NCBI GenBank assembly: GCA_963657295.1
Contig: CAVKMX010000058.1
Location: 1-14,403, forward strand
DNA: 14,403 bases
Source of the DNA: CAG-791 sp963657295
GTDB lineage: Bacteria; Bacillota; Clostridia; Lachnospirales; Lachnospiraceae
Direction of reading: 5' to 3'
Position numbers and translations under genes: made by a program. Shown here in pieces: positions 1 through 8,302 of the stretch (within the stretch, counting starts at the first letter, position 1; every line of letters starts with the position of its first letter). A model generated the notes under the pieces. The model was not told where the DNA came from. It ran no database searches and saw only the letters and a program-made list of their open reading frames with translations.

Positions 1-32
1 CCCCCGGAGCAGCCGATGCGGTGCGGAGTCCC
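1..32. repeat. 32-bp direct repeat, copy 1
   Basis: This stretch is identical, base for base, to 500-531. Weaker similarity continues for about 8 more bases with a one-base offset, so each unit is about 40 bp. The copy touches the window edge and could extend further left. It carries GGAG followed six bases later by an ATG (16-18), and an imperfect internal hairpin (GCAGCCG against CGGTGC). The two copies bracket the methyltransferase-like 3' fragment. Whether this is a duplication scar, a small dispersed repeat or a repeated translation-initiation region cannot be decided here. Confidence 0.85.
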
Positions 33-487
33 CGCTGGATATGGGGACCTATCCGACGGAATATTCCTGGGTGGGACGTTACTATGAGCTGCTGAACAAG
101 GTGGTCGGCATGTACCAGCACATCGTGCCGTACCAGGAGTATTCAAGAGGCGTTCCGCCGACCAGAATGCCGCGGGCCTTTTATGAGGCAGGACTGAAGG
201 AGGTCAGCGTTTATCCGGTGGGGAGCTTCTGGTCCCTGAGCAACGCCGCGGTACCGGCGGAGAGGAAGAGGCGATACCTTGAGCTGGACTACATCGCAGA
301 GACGAAGCACCTTCGGTCCGTATGGGAGCTGGAGGAGGCCAGACAGTATCTGACGCAGGAGGAGAAGGAGGAATTCCTTGAAATCCTGAAAAGGCGCCGG
401 GACGATCTTCTGAGGGATCTGGGGGAGAATCAGGTCTGGGACTGGGTAGGCAACGGAAATCTTCTGGTGATCGGGCGCAGCGAGTAG
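2..487 (+). CDS. Probable class I SAM-dependent methyltransferase, C-terminal part (5' end outside window)
   Basis: The reading frame is open from the left edge to TAG at 485-487. The first internal ATG is at 41, but it has no clear ribosome site and would give only 148 residues, so I treat the gene as cut by the window edge. The visible part has the style of the C-terminal region of SAM-dependent methyltransferases: an aromatic-rich stretch (EYSWVGRYYELL), then a GLKEVSVYPVGSFWSLSNAA segment like the last beta strands of the fold, a charged helical region and a final strand (NGNLLVIGR). The SAM-binding motifs would lie upstream, so the assignment rests on recalled family resemblance and is tentative. 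It is on the same strand as the RiPP operon and 228 bp before it, so it could be a tailoring enzyme or an unrelated neighbour. The 32-bp repeat lies inside its frame at the left edge and again just after its stop, so it may be a broken fragment and not an intact gene. Confidence 0.5.
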   Translation, partial: PRSSRCGAESPLDMGTYPTEYSWVGRYYELLNKVVGMYQHIVPYQEYSRGVPPTRMPRAFYEAGLKEVSVYPVGSFWSLSNAAVPAERKRRYLELDYIAETKHLRSVWELEEARQYLTQEEKEEFLEILKRRRDDLLRDLGENQVWDWVGNGNLLVIGRSE

Positions 488-499
488 AGGCGGTTCTGT

Positions 500-531
500 C
501 CCCCGGAGCAGCCGATGCGGTGCGGAGTCCC
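500..531. repeat. 32-bp direct repeat, copy 2
   Basis: This is the exact second copy of positions 1-32, offset by 499 bp and starting 12 bases after the stop codon of the methyltransferase-like gene. It also carries GGAG followed six bases later by ATG (515-517), which opens a 32-codon frame ending at 613. Copy 1 opens a 23-codon frame (16-87), and both peptides begin MRCGVP before diverging. I do not call these peptides genes, but the repeat is real. Confidence 0.85.
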
Positions 532-700
532 GGGCCGGATAATTTCAGACACCTCCGCTGTAATAGTTTTCGGTCTGCTGCGTACGATACAAGGTAGGAA
601 ACAGACACGGTGACACAAGGACGTGCACAGGAACGGGGACGCAGGAATTCGGCAATGTCCGCGGCGGACGTTCAACGGGAGCCGGACAGCATACAGGAAA

Positions 701-707
701 AGAGAGG
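701..707 (+). promoter_or_regulatory. Ribosome binding site that sets the ycaO-like start
   Basis: AGAGAGG lies eight bases before the ATG at 716. The frame is open further upstream to an ATG at 623, but that one has no such site, and the 31 extra residues are low-complexity and unlike the family. The 716 start is therefore chosen. Confidence 0.65.
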
Positions 708-715
708 TTACCGAT

Positions 716-2539
716 ATGGAAGATTGGAAAATGCGTGGCAAGGAGTCCAGCCCGGAGGAGACGGTGGCAAGGATTGAGGGAATTCTGAAGGAATACGGCT
801 TTGAGACAGAGCTGCGCGATATTCCGCAGTCCCTGCCGGACTGCTACTCCTGCAGACTGACCATCAAGGGAGCGGCCGGCCCGGCCATCGGCACCAACGG
901 AAAGGGAATGACGCGGGAGCTCAGCCATGCCAGCGCCTACGGCGAAATGATGGAGCGCGTGGAGAACCGTATCTTCAGCTCTCTGCCGCGCATGGACGAC
1001 AGGGAGTATTCGGACTTCCTGGTGCCGCAGTACCCGCTTTACGAGGTGCGCGGAGGAAAGGACCCGCGGTGTGTTGCGGCGCTGAAGAAAAGAGTCGCCG
1101 ACACCATTTCCGAGGTGCCGCTCATGACGACAGCGGAGAACATGGTCGACGATCTTCTGGAAAAGCTCGCGCCTGCGGGACTGAACGGCCGGTTCGGAAC
1201 GCTTCCCTTTTATTCTCTGACGGACCAGAAGGTGGTGTATCTGCCGGACTGGATGATGATCTTTATCGGGAGCAACGGCCTGGCGGCAGGGAACACGCTG
1301 CAGGAGGCCATGGTCGAGGGAATTTCCGAGCTGGTGGAGCGCTATTCGCAGCTGGAGCTGCTCAACGGCACCATGATTCCGCCGGTCATTCCGGACGAGG
1401 TGGTGGACCGCTATCCTCACATCCGCCGAATCATTGATTCCATTGAAGCCGACGGATATCACAAGGTGCGCGTGCTGGATGCCTCCCTGGGAAAAGGAAT
1501 TCCCACGGTGTGCGGGGTGGTCATTGACACGAAGACAGGAAACTTCGGCGTGAAATTCGGCGCTCAGCCCAATCTGGGGATCGCGCTGGAGCGCGTCTTT
1601 ACCGAATCCATGCAGGGGAACAACCTGGAGATGTTCTCAAACTGCTCGCGTCCCGGATTTTTCGTAAACGACGGGCAGACAAGGGCGAACAAATGGAACA
1701 GCATCAAGATTGCGTCCAGCAGCATGCCGGCTACGCTGCTGATGGATGACGCCAGCTATCCCTTCCGGGAGTGGCCGAACGTGGAGCAGAAGAGCAATCA
1801 GGAGCTGATGCTGGAGATGCTGCACAAGCTGCAGGAGCTGGGTGCGGACATCTATGTGCGCGATGCCTCCTACCTGGGCTTCCCGGCGGTGTATATTTAT
1901 GCCGCGGGCGTGTCGGAGGTGCGTCCCGTGGACTTCCTGGAGCTGAAGGTAAACCGACTGGCCCTGGACGTTCAGGATTATTTCCTGCATCTGGGTGACC
2001 TGACGGATGAACAGGTTCGCGACATTGCGATTCTTGCATCGGCCAAGCGGGGAGCGGTTCTGGAGAATACGATCGGAGCGATCAGCGGACTGTTCTTTCT
2101 GGAGGACATGCCGGGGAGCCCCTTCGAGGCGGATTTCCTGCTGGCGGCCTGCCTCTACCGGCTTGGAAAGGTTTCACGGGCGATAGAGGTCCTGCAGCAG
2201 ATTATGCGGGGACTGGCGGGAATGCCGGAGAAGATCCCCTTTATCAAGGCCAGCTTCTATTACCTGAACGCCATGGTGAACGGAACGGAACGGCAGGCCT
2301 ACGATGTGGTCCGGTACATGCTGCCGGAAGAGGCAGAACGGGTGCGGGAGATCTGGATGGATCCGCGGAGGGTTCTGACGAAACTCTATCCGGACTGCAA
2401 GGGCAAGGCCTCGGCGGATGTCACGGAGGGCAGGAGCACCTATCAGGGTGTACGGGAATTCTACAAAAAGCTGGTGAAGGCCGAGGCAGATCATCCCAGA
2501 GACCAGATGGCTCTGCAGGAATTGTTCCGGGATTTCTGA
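716..2539 (+). CDS. YcaO-domain ATP-dependent amide-activating protein (E. coli YcaO-like) of a RiPP cluster
   Basis: This 607-residue protein has the three conserved ATP-binding blocks of the YcaO fold: SAYGEMMERVE (about residues 73-83), SNGLAAGNT...EGISELVERY (about 186-210) and GIALERVFTESMQG (about 288-301). YcaO enzymes use ATP to activate a backbone amide and make azolines, thioamides or amidines in RiPP precursors. The order and wording of the motifs and the length match the stand-alone E. coli YcaO type (about 590 residues) better than the shorter SagD-type cyclodehydratases. A helical, TPR-like tail begins near residue 470 (LAACLYRLGKVSRAIEVLQQ). The C-terminus, LQELFRDF, lacks the PxPxP ending of azoline-forming YcaOs. 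No E1-like/Ocin-ThiF or TfuA partner is visible in the window. E. coli YcaO has been linked to RimO-dependent beta-methylthiolation of ribosomal protein S12, so a role outside peptide modification is possible. Its place as first gene before lanM and three export genes favours a RiPP role. The family is clear; the chemistry is not. Confidence 0.88.
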   Translation: MEDWKMRGKESSPEETVARIEGILKEYGFETELRDIPQSLPDCYSCRLTIKGAAGPAIGTNGKGMTRELSHASAYGEMMERVENRIFSSLPRMDDREYSDFLVPQYPLYEVRGGKDPRCVAALKKRVADTISEVPLMTTAENMVDDLLEKLAPAGLNGRFGTLPFYSLTDQKVVYLPDWMMIFIGSNGLAAGNTLQEAMVEGISELVERYSQLELLNGTMIPPVIPDEVVDRYPHIRRIIDSIEADGYHKVRVLDASLGKGIPTVCGVVIDTKTGNFGVKFGAQPNLGIALERVFTESMQGNNLEMFSNCSRPGFFVNDGQTRANKWNSIKIASSSMPATLLMDDASYPFREWPNVEQKSNQELMLEMLHKLQELGADIYVRDASYLGFPAVYIYAAGVSEVRPVDFLELKVNRLALDVQDYFLHLGDLTDEQVRDIAILASAKRGAVLENTIGAISGLFFLEDMPGSPFEADFLLAACLYRLGKVSRAIEVLQQIMRGLAGMPEKIPFIKASFYYLNAMVNGTERQAYDVVRYMLPEEAERVREIWMDPRRVLTKLYPDCKGKASADVTEGRSTYQGVREFYKKLVKAEADHPRDQMALQELFRDF

Positions 2540-2622
2540 CGGTACGGGCACCGGCGGCTGCATTGGAGCACAGTTGCGTGAGCGGCGCGGATTTTCGCCG
2601 GCACGGGAGAGAAAGTGACGAG

Positions 2623-5208
2623 ATGAATGCATTCTTCACGGAAGAAGAGAAGCAGAATATTTTCCGGCGCTCCTGCTGGATGCAGGAGCAGCCGGGAGCG
2701 GAGTGCCGGCTGCCGGATGAGAGTCTGTTCACGGAGTGGCTGGACCGCATCTGCGCGGCGGCGGATGCGCCGCGCAGTGAGGGTGCGGAATATCTGTTCG
2801 GCAGCGGTGACGAGCTGGGCGCAGTGCACATCTTCGTTCTCCCCTTCGTAAAGGGTCTGGTGCAGTCTGTGCATGTGCCGGAGAACGGCAGAATGCTCCG
2901 GCCGGGAGCCTTCCGGGAGTGGCCGGGCTCCTTTGCACAGTCGCTTCGCGGGCTGTTCATCCTGTGTGCGGATCAGAGCCTTTGCAGGGTGGCCGGAGAG
3001 ATGACGCTGCCGACGGACGCGTGGATTCGGGAGCGTGTGATGCCGGTGATGAAGGACGGAAGCTATCTTCGTGCGCTCGCTGAGGATTGGCCGATTGCAT
3101 TCCGCCAGATGGTGGAATTCACGGCCAGGCAGGCAGCCCACGTGCAGGAGCTGGCAGATGCTGTCTGTCAGGAGCTGCCGGCCGTGTGGAAGAGCCTCGG
3201 AGAGGAGGGGGAGGCCCCGGCCGTGGAAACGGTCGAGGCCTCTGCCGCCGATCGCCACAGAGGAGGCCGCTGCGTTCATCTTCTGAAGCTTTCGGACGGA
3301 CGGCGTCTCGTCTACAAGCCGCACAGCATGGCCATCGACCGGGCCTTCGGCGGCTGGCTGAATGCCATGACAGAGCAGGCCGGCATCCGGCCGTTCCGGA
3401 CGGTGTCGTCGGCGGATACGTCCCGCGGAGGCTTCTGCACCTTTGAGGAGGCGATTCCGCTGCAGAGCCTGTCGGAGGCGGCAGTGTTCTATGAGAGGAT
3501 GGGCTTCCTTCTGGGCTTGGTGTACCTGCTGCGCGGAATGGATCTGCATGCGGAGAACATTGTCGCCTGCGGCACGGATCCAGTGATCATTGACATGGAA
3601 ACCATGCTGATGCCGCCGGGCTGCCTGTTCCGGAGATGGACGGGAGAGGAGGCCCCTTATTCCATCAATCAGATGTCGGTTCTGCCGATGCTGATGGCGC
3701 TGCCGGGACTGCGGGAGTCAGGCTATGCCTGCCTTCTGGATGTGCAGCCGGGGACGCACAATCTGCCCGTGCTGGACGGAAGGCCCATCTCGGGAGCGGA
3801 TTATGCGAAGGAGCTCGGAGACGGGTTCAAGCTGGCGATACGGACGGTTCTGCAGAATCGCGTGCATGCAGGGCAGGAGCTGGTGCGCCGGTTCACGGAT
3901 TGCCGGGTGCGCATGGTGATGCGTCCGACGGCTGTCTACTGCAGACTGCTGAGTGTTCTCAGCAATCGGAATGTGCAGCAGGATGTGAAGAGCTACCGCC
4001 GCCTGATCGAGCGGGCCACGCAATATGTCAGGAAGCTGGAGGAGAGCGAATGCCGTCGCTTGGAGAGCACGGAGCGGGAAGCTCTGGACCGGCTGGATGT
4101 CCCTTATTTCGAGGATCGGATCACGGAAGAGATGCTGCGGGATCTGGCAGGAGAGTGGGAGACCATTCCTTCGGACATCGGAGAGCGGGAGGCAGAGCGG
4201 CTCGCCTTCTGCATGCAGCGCATCCGTCCGGAGCACGACGGCGTGCAGCAGGTACCCCGCGAACAGGAGAGCGGCGTCTCCGGGCAGGCCATACGGGAGC
4301 GGCTGCACGGACAGGCGCGCAGCGTCTGCAGGCTGCTGGGACTCCGGATGACGCCGCTTGCCGTGCCGCGGGGAGAGAATGCGGCCTACACCGCGGGCTT
4401 CGGCGTCCTTCTGGGAGAGCATTGCCTTCTGGACGGGAATTTCGGCGCTGTGGTTGCCCTGTGTGCCTATCTGACCGTCTGTCCGGAGGATGAGGAGATC
4501 CGGAGAGCCGTGAAGGAGACGGCAGAGAAGCTGACCGATCCGCGCAGGACGGGAGCGGCGCTCACCGCCGCAGAGCCGGGCCTTGCGGACGGAGCGGCCG
4601 GCTTCCTTCTGGGAAGCTGCATGTGCAGAGAGATGGGCTTCCTGACCGAGGAGAATTTCCGGACTATCCTCTCCAATCTGAAGCCTCTCGCGGAGGATCA
4701 CGAGCGGATCCGGTACGGCACGGAGGATTTCCTCTACGGTATCTACGGCATGCGCTATGCTATTGACAGGATTCCGGAGGGAGCTTGCACGCCGCAGCTG
4801 CGGGAGCTGGAGGAGCAGCTGCGGGAAATGATGCGGGAGAACCCCGCATACAGCGGCCTGCAGGAGAGAACCGCGCTGCAGAGGGCAGTGCAGAGTGAGC
4901 TGGTAAAGCCTTCCTGCCGGGACGGGAACGAATCAGAGGGCAGATCCGTCAATGACACCCTGCGGTTTGGTAATGCAGGGCGCCTGTACCGGATCACGGA
5001 GAGGCTTGCGGACGCATCGGGCGAGGAGGCGGTGAGCCTTCGGGAAAGCGGACGCGACCTGGCCTGGGAGCTCTCCGGCGCGGCCCATGTGCTGCGGGAT
5101 GTCCGTTTTCCGCAGGACTTTCTGGAGACGGGATTGCTGCACGGTCTGCCCGGCGTTCTGTACAGCGTGTGCCGCTTCCTGAATCCGGAGGGAGTACCGG
5201 CACTCTGA
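2623..5208 (+). CDS. lanM: Class II lanthipeptide synthetase (LanM) with intact dehydratase and degenerate LanC-like cyclase domain
   Basis: The 861-residue protein has the two-part LanM layout. The N-terminal dehydratase (DUF4135) phosphorylates Ser/Thr in a precursor peptide and eliminates phosphate to give Dha/Dhb. Its landmarks are present: LVYKP (K232), GMDLHAENIVA (D307, H309, N312), IIDMET (D324, E326) and RVRMVMRPTAVY (R428-T436, the elimination-site region). From about residue 575 a LanC-like barrel follows, with repeats DGNFGAV (604-610), GLADGAAG (653-660), a third repeat near 698-709 and the typical ending TGLLHGLPGVLYSVCRFLNPE. The zinc site is missing: there is no WCxG motif, and the usual CHG is LRFG (780-783, bases 4960-4971). 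The protein is also shorter than most LanMs (roughly 900-1,100), consistent with loss around the WCxG region. The ATG at 2623 follows GGGAGAGAAAG; a TTG at 2563 would add 20 residues and is less likely. It lies 83 bp after ycaO with no terminator between. Confidence 0.9.
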   Translation: MNAFFTEEEKQNIFRRSCWMQEQPGAECRLPDESLFTEWLDRICAAADAPRSEGAEYLFGSGDELGAVHIFVLPFVKGLVQSVHVPENGRMLRPGAFREWPGSFAQSLRGLFILCADQSLCRVAGEMTLPTDAWIRERVMPVMKDGSYLRALAEDWPIAFRQMVEFTARQAAHVQELADAVCQELPAVWKSLGEEGEAPAVETVEASAADRHRGGRCVHLLKLSDGRRLVYKPHSMAIDRAFGGWLNAMTEQAGIRPFRTVSSADTSRGGFCTFEEAIPLQSLSEAAVFYERMGFLLGLVYLLRGMDLHAENIVACGTDPVIIDMETMLMPPGCLFRRWTGEEAPYSINQMSVLPMLMALPGLRESGYACLLDVQPGTHNLPVLDGRPISGADYAKELGDGFKLAIRTVLQNRVHAGQELVRRFTDCRVRMVMRPTAVYCRLLSVLSNRNVQQDVKSYRRLIERATQYVRKLEESECRRLESTEREALDRLDVPYFEDRITEEMLRDLAGEWETIPSDIGEREAERLAFCMQRIRPEHDGVQQVPREQESGVSGQAIRERLHGQARSVCRLLGLRMTPLAVPRGENAAYTAGFGVLLGEHCLLDGNFGAVVALCAYLTVCPEDEEIRRAVKETAEKLTDPRRTGAALTAAEPGLADGAAGFLLGSCMCREMGFLTEENFRTILSNLKPLAEDHERIRYGTEDFLYGIYGMRYAIDRIPEGACTPQLRELEEQLREMMRENPAYSGLQERTALQRAVQSELVKPSCRDGNESEGRSVNDTLRFGNAGRLYRITERLADASGEEAVSLRESGRDLAWELSGAAHVLRDVRFPQDFLETGLLHGLPGVLYSVCRFLNPEGVPAL

Positions 5209-5242
5209 GAATTGCGCCGAATGAGGCTGAGAGGGAAGTGAA

Positions 5243-6073
5243 ATGGATGAGATGGCCAGGAAAATCGAGGACAACAGTCCGGCATACCGTACCATTCATA
5301 TGCGGCACGGATTCATGCTGGCGGCGATCCTGCTGATTGCGGCGGGACTGGGGCTGTGGATGTTCCGCGGAATTGTTCAGGTGACCATGACGGGGAACGG
5401 AGTTTATGTTCCGGGGACAACCACCGTGACCGTGCATTACCCGAAGGCCGGCATCATTGTGGGGATCTCCTGCACGGAGAATTCCTTCGTCAGTGCAGGG
5501 GATGAGCTCATGAGAATCTATATCTGCGCAGAGGAGGACGATTATCCGGACATTGCGCAGATGCGCCGGGAGGCGGTGCCGATCTGTGCAGATACCGACG
5601 GCTATATCACGGAAATCAACGCGGAGCCATGGGAGCGCGTGGACGTCACCAAGGATCTTCTCCGCATCCGGACGGACAAAGAGGGGACCGGCGGTTATCG
5701 GGTGATGTGCTGCATCAGGGAAAAGGCGCTCGGAGGAATTGAGCCGGGCGTAACCCGGGTAAAGTTCGAGCCGAACGACGACAACGAGAGCGACTGGATC
5801 TGGGGCACCGTGGAACAGGAGACATTCACCGTACGCGAGGACTATCAGCTGACCCACCTTGTGGGATCCGGTCAGCTGGCCGAGGCCCTGATGGACGGCG
5901 AATACGAGAAGCAGATGATCGTTGTCGCGCTGGATCAGACAGAGGACGGAAGGGTCTGCTATGCGAATTCGGGAAAGGAGTATTCCCTCTCTGTGTATGA
6001 TGAGGGAAAGCTCACCTTTATCCTGAAGGAGCTGCATCCCTATGAGAAGATTTTCCTGGCGGAGAAACAGTGA
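5243..6073 (+). CDS. NHLM-type bacteriocin secretion protein (HlyD-like membrane fusion protein)
   Basis: This 276-residue protein has a short cytoplasmic N-terminus, one membrane helix at about residues 23-41 (FMLAAILLIAAGLGLWMF), then an outside domain. Two half lipoyl-like segments can be seen: GNGVYVPGTTTVTVHYPKAGIIVGISCTENSFVSAGDEL (split here as about 51-90) and DTDGYITEINAEPWERVDV (about 117-135). This is the membrane fusion pattern of HlyD relatives in NHLM bacteriocin export systems. It is compact, and no long coiled-coil hairpin lies between the half-motifs, as expected for a Gram-positive exporter that need not reach an outer membrane. GAGGG at 5231-5235 is seven bases before the ATG. 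The gene starts 34 bp after lanM, and its TGA overlaps the region where the peptidase/ABC gene begins, so co-translation is likely. It probably couples to the two following ABC proteins. Confidence 0.82.
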   Translation: MDEMARKIEDNSPAYRTIHMRHGFMLAAILLIAAGLGLWMFRGIVQVTMTGNGVYVPGTTTVTVHYPKAGIIVGISCTENSFVSAGDELMRIYICAEEDDYPDIAQMRREAVPICADTDGYITEINAEPWERVDVTKDLLRIRTDKEGTGGYRVMCCIREKALGGIEPGVTRVKFEPNDDNESDWIWGTVEQETFTVREDYQLTHLVGSGQLAEALMDGEYEKQMIVVALDQTEDGRVCYANSGKEYSLSVYDEGKLTFILKELHPYEKIFLAEKQ

Positions 6074-6081
6074 GGACGGAC

Positions 6082-8226
6082 ATGGGCAAAGCTAAGGTAC
6101 CGATTGTACTGCAGATTGAGATGTCGGAATGCGGCGCAGCCTCCCTGTGCATGGTGCTGGGATACTACGGAAGATTCGTGGAGCTCTCGGAGATGCGCCG
6201 CGCCTGCCATATTTCGCGGGACGGGAGCCGGCTGCGGAACATGATGCATGCCGCGGAGGAATACGGACTGCAGGCAGAGGCCCTGCGCTGCGCCCCTTCT
6301 ATGACAGGCATCCGGCTTCCGGCCATTGCCTTCTGGAAGGGGTACCACTTTATTGTGGTAGAGAAAATAGAGAAGGAGACGGTAACCGTCTGTGATCCGG
6401 CTCTGGGAAGGCGCAGACTCTCCGCGGCGGAATTCACGAGAGATTTTTCCGGCGTGGTGCTGCAGCTCACCAGAAAGCCGGATTTCGTTCCTGGCGGGAA
6501 GCCCTACAGCACAAGGCAGGCACTGCAGAAGGTGCTGGGGGGCAAAAAGGCGGTGTATGCCTACCTTCTGATCGTCTGCGGACTGCTGCATGTCGTTACG
6601 CTGGTGATCCCGGGACTGACGCGTCTGTTCGTGGATCAGTATCTGCCGTCTCTGGGCAACGTGGATCTGAGCTCGTATCTGGCGGCCTTTCTGTTCGTCC
6701 TGCTGGTGCAGTTCCTGCTGCTCGAGGCGCAGAATGATGTGGTCCGGCGCTTCGGGCGCATCGAGTCCGGGCGGATGAACGGAGAGCTGGTGCATAAGCT
6801 GCTGCGGCTGCCGGTGGAATTCTTCCAGACCCGCAGTCATTCGATGCTGATGGCCAGGCTGGAGTCCATCGATGCAATGGCGGACTTTGTGACGGCCCGG
6901 TTCATTCCGCTGCTTCTGGGTCTGGCGTTCTCCCTTGTGTATGTGGCGCTGCTGCTGTACTACAGCGGGATCATCTGCGCAGCGGTCCTTGTGATCATCG
7001 CAGCTGTTCTCGCGGGGCTGAATCATATCATCAGCCACGGCAAGAATTACAGCATGCAGGTTTCCGGTTCGCGAATGCGGTTTATGGCATCGGCCGGACA
7101 GAATATCCACCTGTTCGACATCGTCAAATCAACGGCGCAGGAGGACAGGATGATGCAGGAGACCGTCAGTCATTTTTATCGGTATGAAAATGAGAACGGA
7201 CGGGTCCGGCAGTATGAGGCGGTGGCGCGGACCATTCCGGTTTTCGTTCCCATGCTGCTGCAGGTGGTAGTGGTTGCCATCGGCATGTACCGGGTGTGGT
7301 ACGAGACCATGACGGTCGGCGAGGTGCTGGCCTGCCAGAGCATCGCAATGTCCATTTTCGAGCCCATTGCGATGTTCGTTTCGGAGTTCGGTGCGCTCCA
7401 GTCCCAGGAATCGGATCTGCACTGTCTTCACGACATCGAAATGGAGCCGGCAGATGAGCTTGCCGAAAGAAAAGCTCCGTCCCCCGGGGAGCGTCTGAGG
7501 GGAAAGGTTGAGCTGCGGCAGGTTTCCTTCCGGTACAATGCCATGCTGCCGCCTGTGCTGCAGGACATCAATGTGATCGTGGAGCCGGGAAAGAGCCTCG
7601 CGATTGTGGGCGGCTCCGGCTCCGGCAAATCCACGATGCTCAAGCTCATCGAGGGGCTGTATGCACCGGGCGAGGGAACGGTCCTTCTGGATGACTGCCC
7701 TCTGGCACAGACGGGGCGGGATACGGCGGCCGGATCGATCGCGGTGGTGCAGCAGAAAACGGCGCTCTTCCGCGGGACCGTTCGCGACAACATTACACTG
7801 TTCAATCACCGGATTCCTACGGCGGAGGTGGAACGGGCGGCGGAGAATGCGTGCATTCTCGAGGATATTCTGAAGCGCGGAGCGGGCTTTGGCGAACGTC
7901 TTACGCCGGAGGAGTGCACCTACAGCGGCGGCCAGGTGCAGCGCATGATGCTGGCCAGGGCGCTGGTGAGAAATCCGTCGATTCTGATCATGGATGAGGC
8001 GACGAGCGCGCTGGATCCGGAGGTCGAGGAAGCGGTGATGAAGAGAATCGGGGAGCTGGGCATGACGCGGATCGTGGTGGCCCACCGGCTCTCGACAATA
8101 CGTGACTGCGATGAGATCGTTGTCATGAACAAGGGGACCATCGCAGAACGCGGGACGCACGAGGAGCTGTTTGCCCGCACCGACAGCCTGTATCGGCGGC
8201 TGGTGCTGTCCGAGGAGGAGGTCTGA
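6082..8226 (+). CDS. NHLM-type peptidase C39 / ABC transporter, ATP-binding and permease protein
   Basis: This 714-residue protein cleaves a double-Gly-type leader peptide and exports the modified core. The N-terminal C39 protease has its catalytic set: Q11 and C17 in LQIEMSECGAAS, H89 in KGYHFIVV and D105 in CDPALGRR. The membrane domain (about residues 155-440) has several hydrophobic spans. The nucleotide-binding domain has Walker A GGSGSGKST (510-518), signature YSGGQ (614-618), Walker B ILIMDEATSALD (634-645) and an H-loop AHRLST (H668). All key residues look intact. The ATG at 6082 follows GAGGA at a five-base spacing. A GTG at 6070, overlapping the stop of the membrane fusion gene and preceded by GGAG, would add four residues and is a close alternative. 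The paired second ABC gene downstream supports the NHLM assignment. Confidence 0.92.
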   Translation: MGKAKVPIVLQIEMSECGAASLCMVLGYYGRFVELSEMRRACHISRDGSRLRNMMHAAEEYGLQAEALRCAPSMTGIRLPAIAFWKGYHFIVVEKIEKETVTVCDPALGRRRLSAAEFTRDFSGVVLQLTRKPDFVPGGKPYSTRQALQKVLGGKKAVYAYLLIVCGLLHVVTLVIPGLTRLFVDQYLPSLGNVDLSSYLAAFLFVLLVQFLLLEAQNDVVRRFGRIESGRMNGELVHKLLRLPVEFFQTRSHSMLMARLESIDAMADFVTARFIPLLLGLAFSLVYVALLLYYSGIICAAVLVIIAAVLAGLNHIISHGKNYSMQVSGSRMRFMASAGQNIHLFDIVKSTAQEDRMMQETVSHFYRYENENGRVRQYEAVARTIPVFVPMLLQVVVVAIGMYRVWYETMTVGEVLACQSIAMSIFEPIAMFVSEFGALQSQESDLHCLHDIEMEPADELAERKAPSPGERLRGKVELRQVSFRYNAMLPPVLQDINVIVEPGKSLAIVGGSGSGKSTMLKLIEGLYAPGEGTVLLDDCPLAQTGRDTAAGSIAVVQQKTALFRGTVRDNITLFNHRIPTAEVERAAENACILEDILKRGAGFGERLTPEECTYSGGQVQRMMLARALVRNPSILIMDEATSALDPEVEEAVMKRIGELGMTRIVVAHRLSTIRDCDEIVVMNKGTIAERGTHEELFARTDSLYRRLVLSEEEV

Positions 8227-8302
8227 GGGAGCGGGCGGCCGGCTCCTGCAGAAAAGATGCGGAAACCAACGTGTTGCTGAAAACGGCAGCAGAAGGAGCG
8301 AA

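Noticed and set aside
541..600. Possible promoter for the RiPP operon
   Set aside because: TACGAT (583-588) and GATAAT (538-543) resemble -10 boxes, but neither has a -35 hexamer at a proper distance. The operon may be read from further upstream.
515..613. Short + strand frame (32 codons) starting MRCGVPG after repeat copy 2, considered as a RiPP precursor
   Set aside because: It has a plausible ribosome site, but only one Cys, no leader with a GG-type site and no link to NHLM leader families. It is kept only as part of the repeat observation.
545..1462. 305-codon minus-strand frame opposite the ycaO-like gene
   Set aside because: Its composition is that of an antisense shadow, and the + strand YcaO motifs are unambiguous.
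4911..4935. SCRDG (residues 764-768 of LanM) as a remnant of the WCxG zinc motif
   Set aside because: The spacing within the motif is wrong, there is no Trp, and it lies only about 16 residues before the CHG-equivalent LRFG, too close for the LanC fold.
4975..5208. Sequencing frameshift as the cause of the short LanM C-terminus
   Set aside because: The frame stays in register to the typical LanM ending (GLLHGLPG...LNPEG) just before the stop, so the protein ends where the family ends. The loss is internal.
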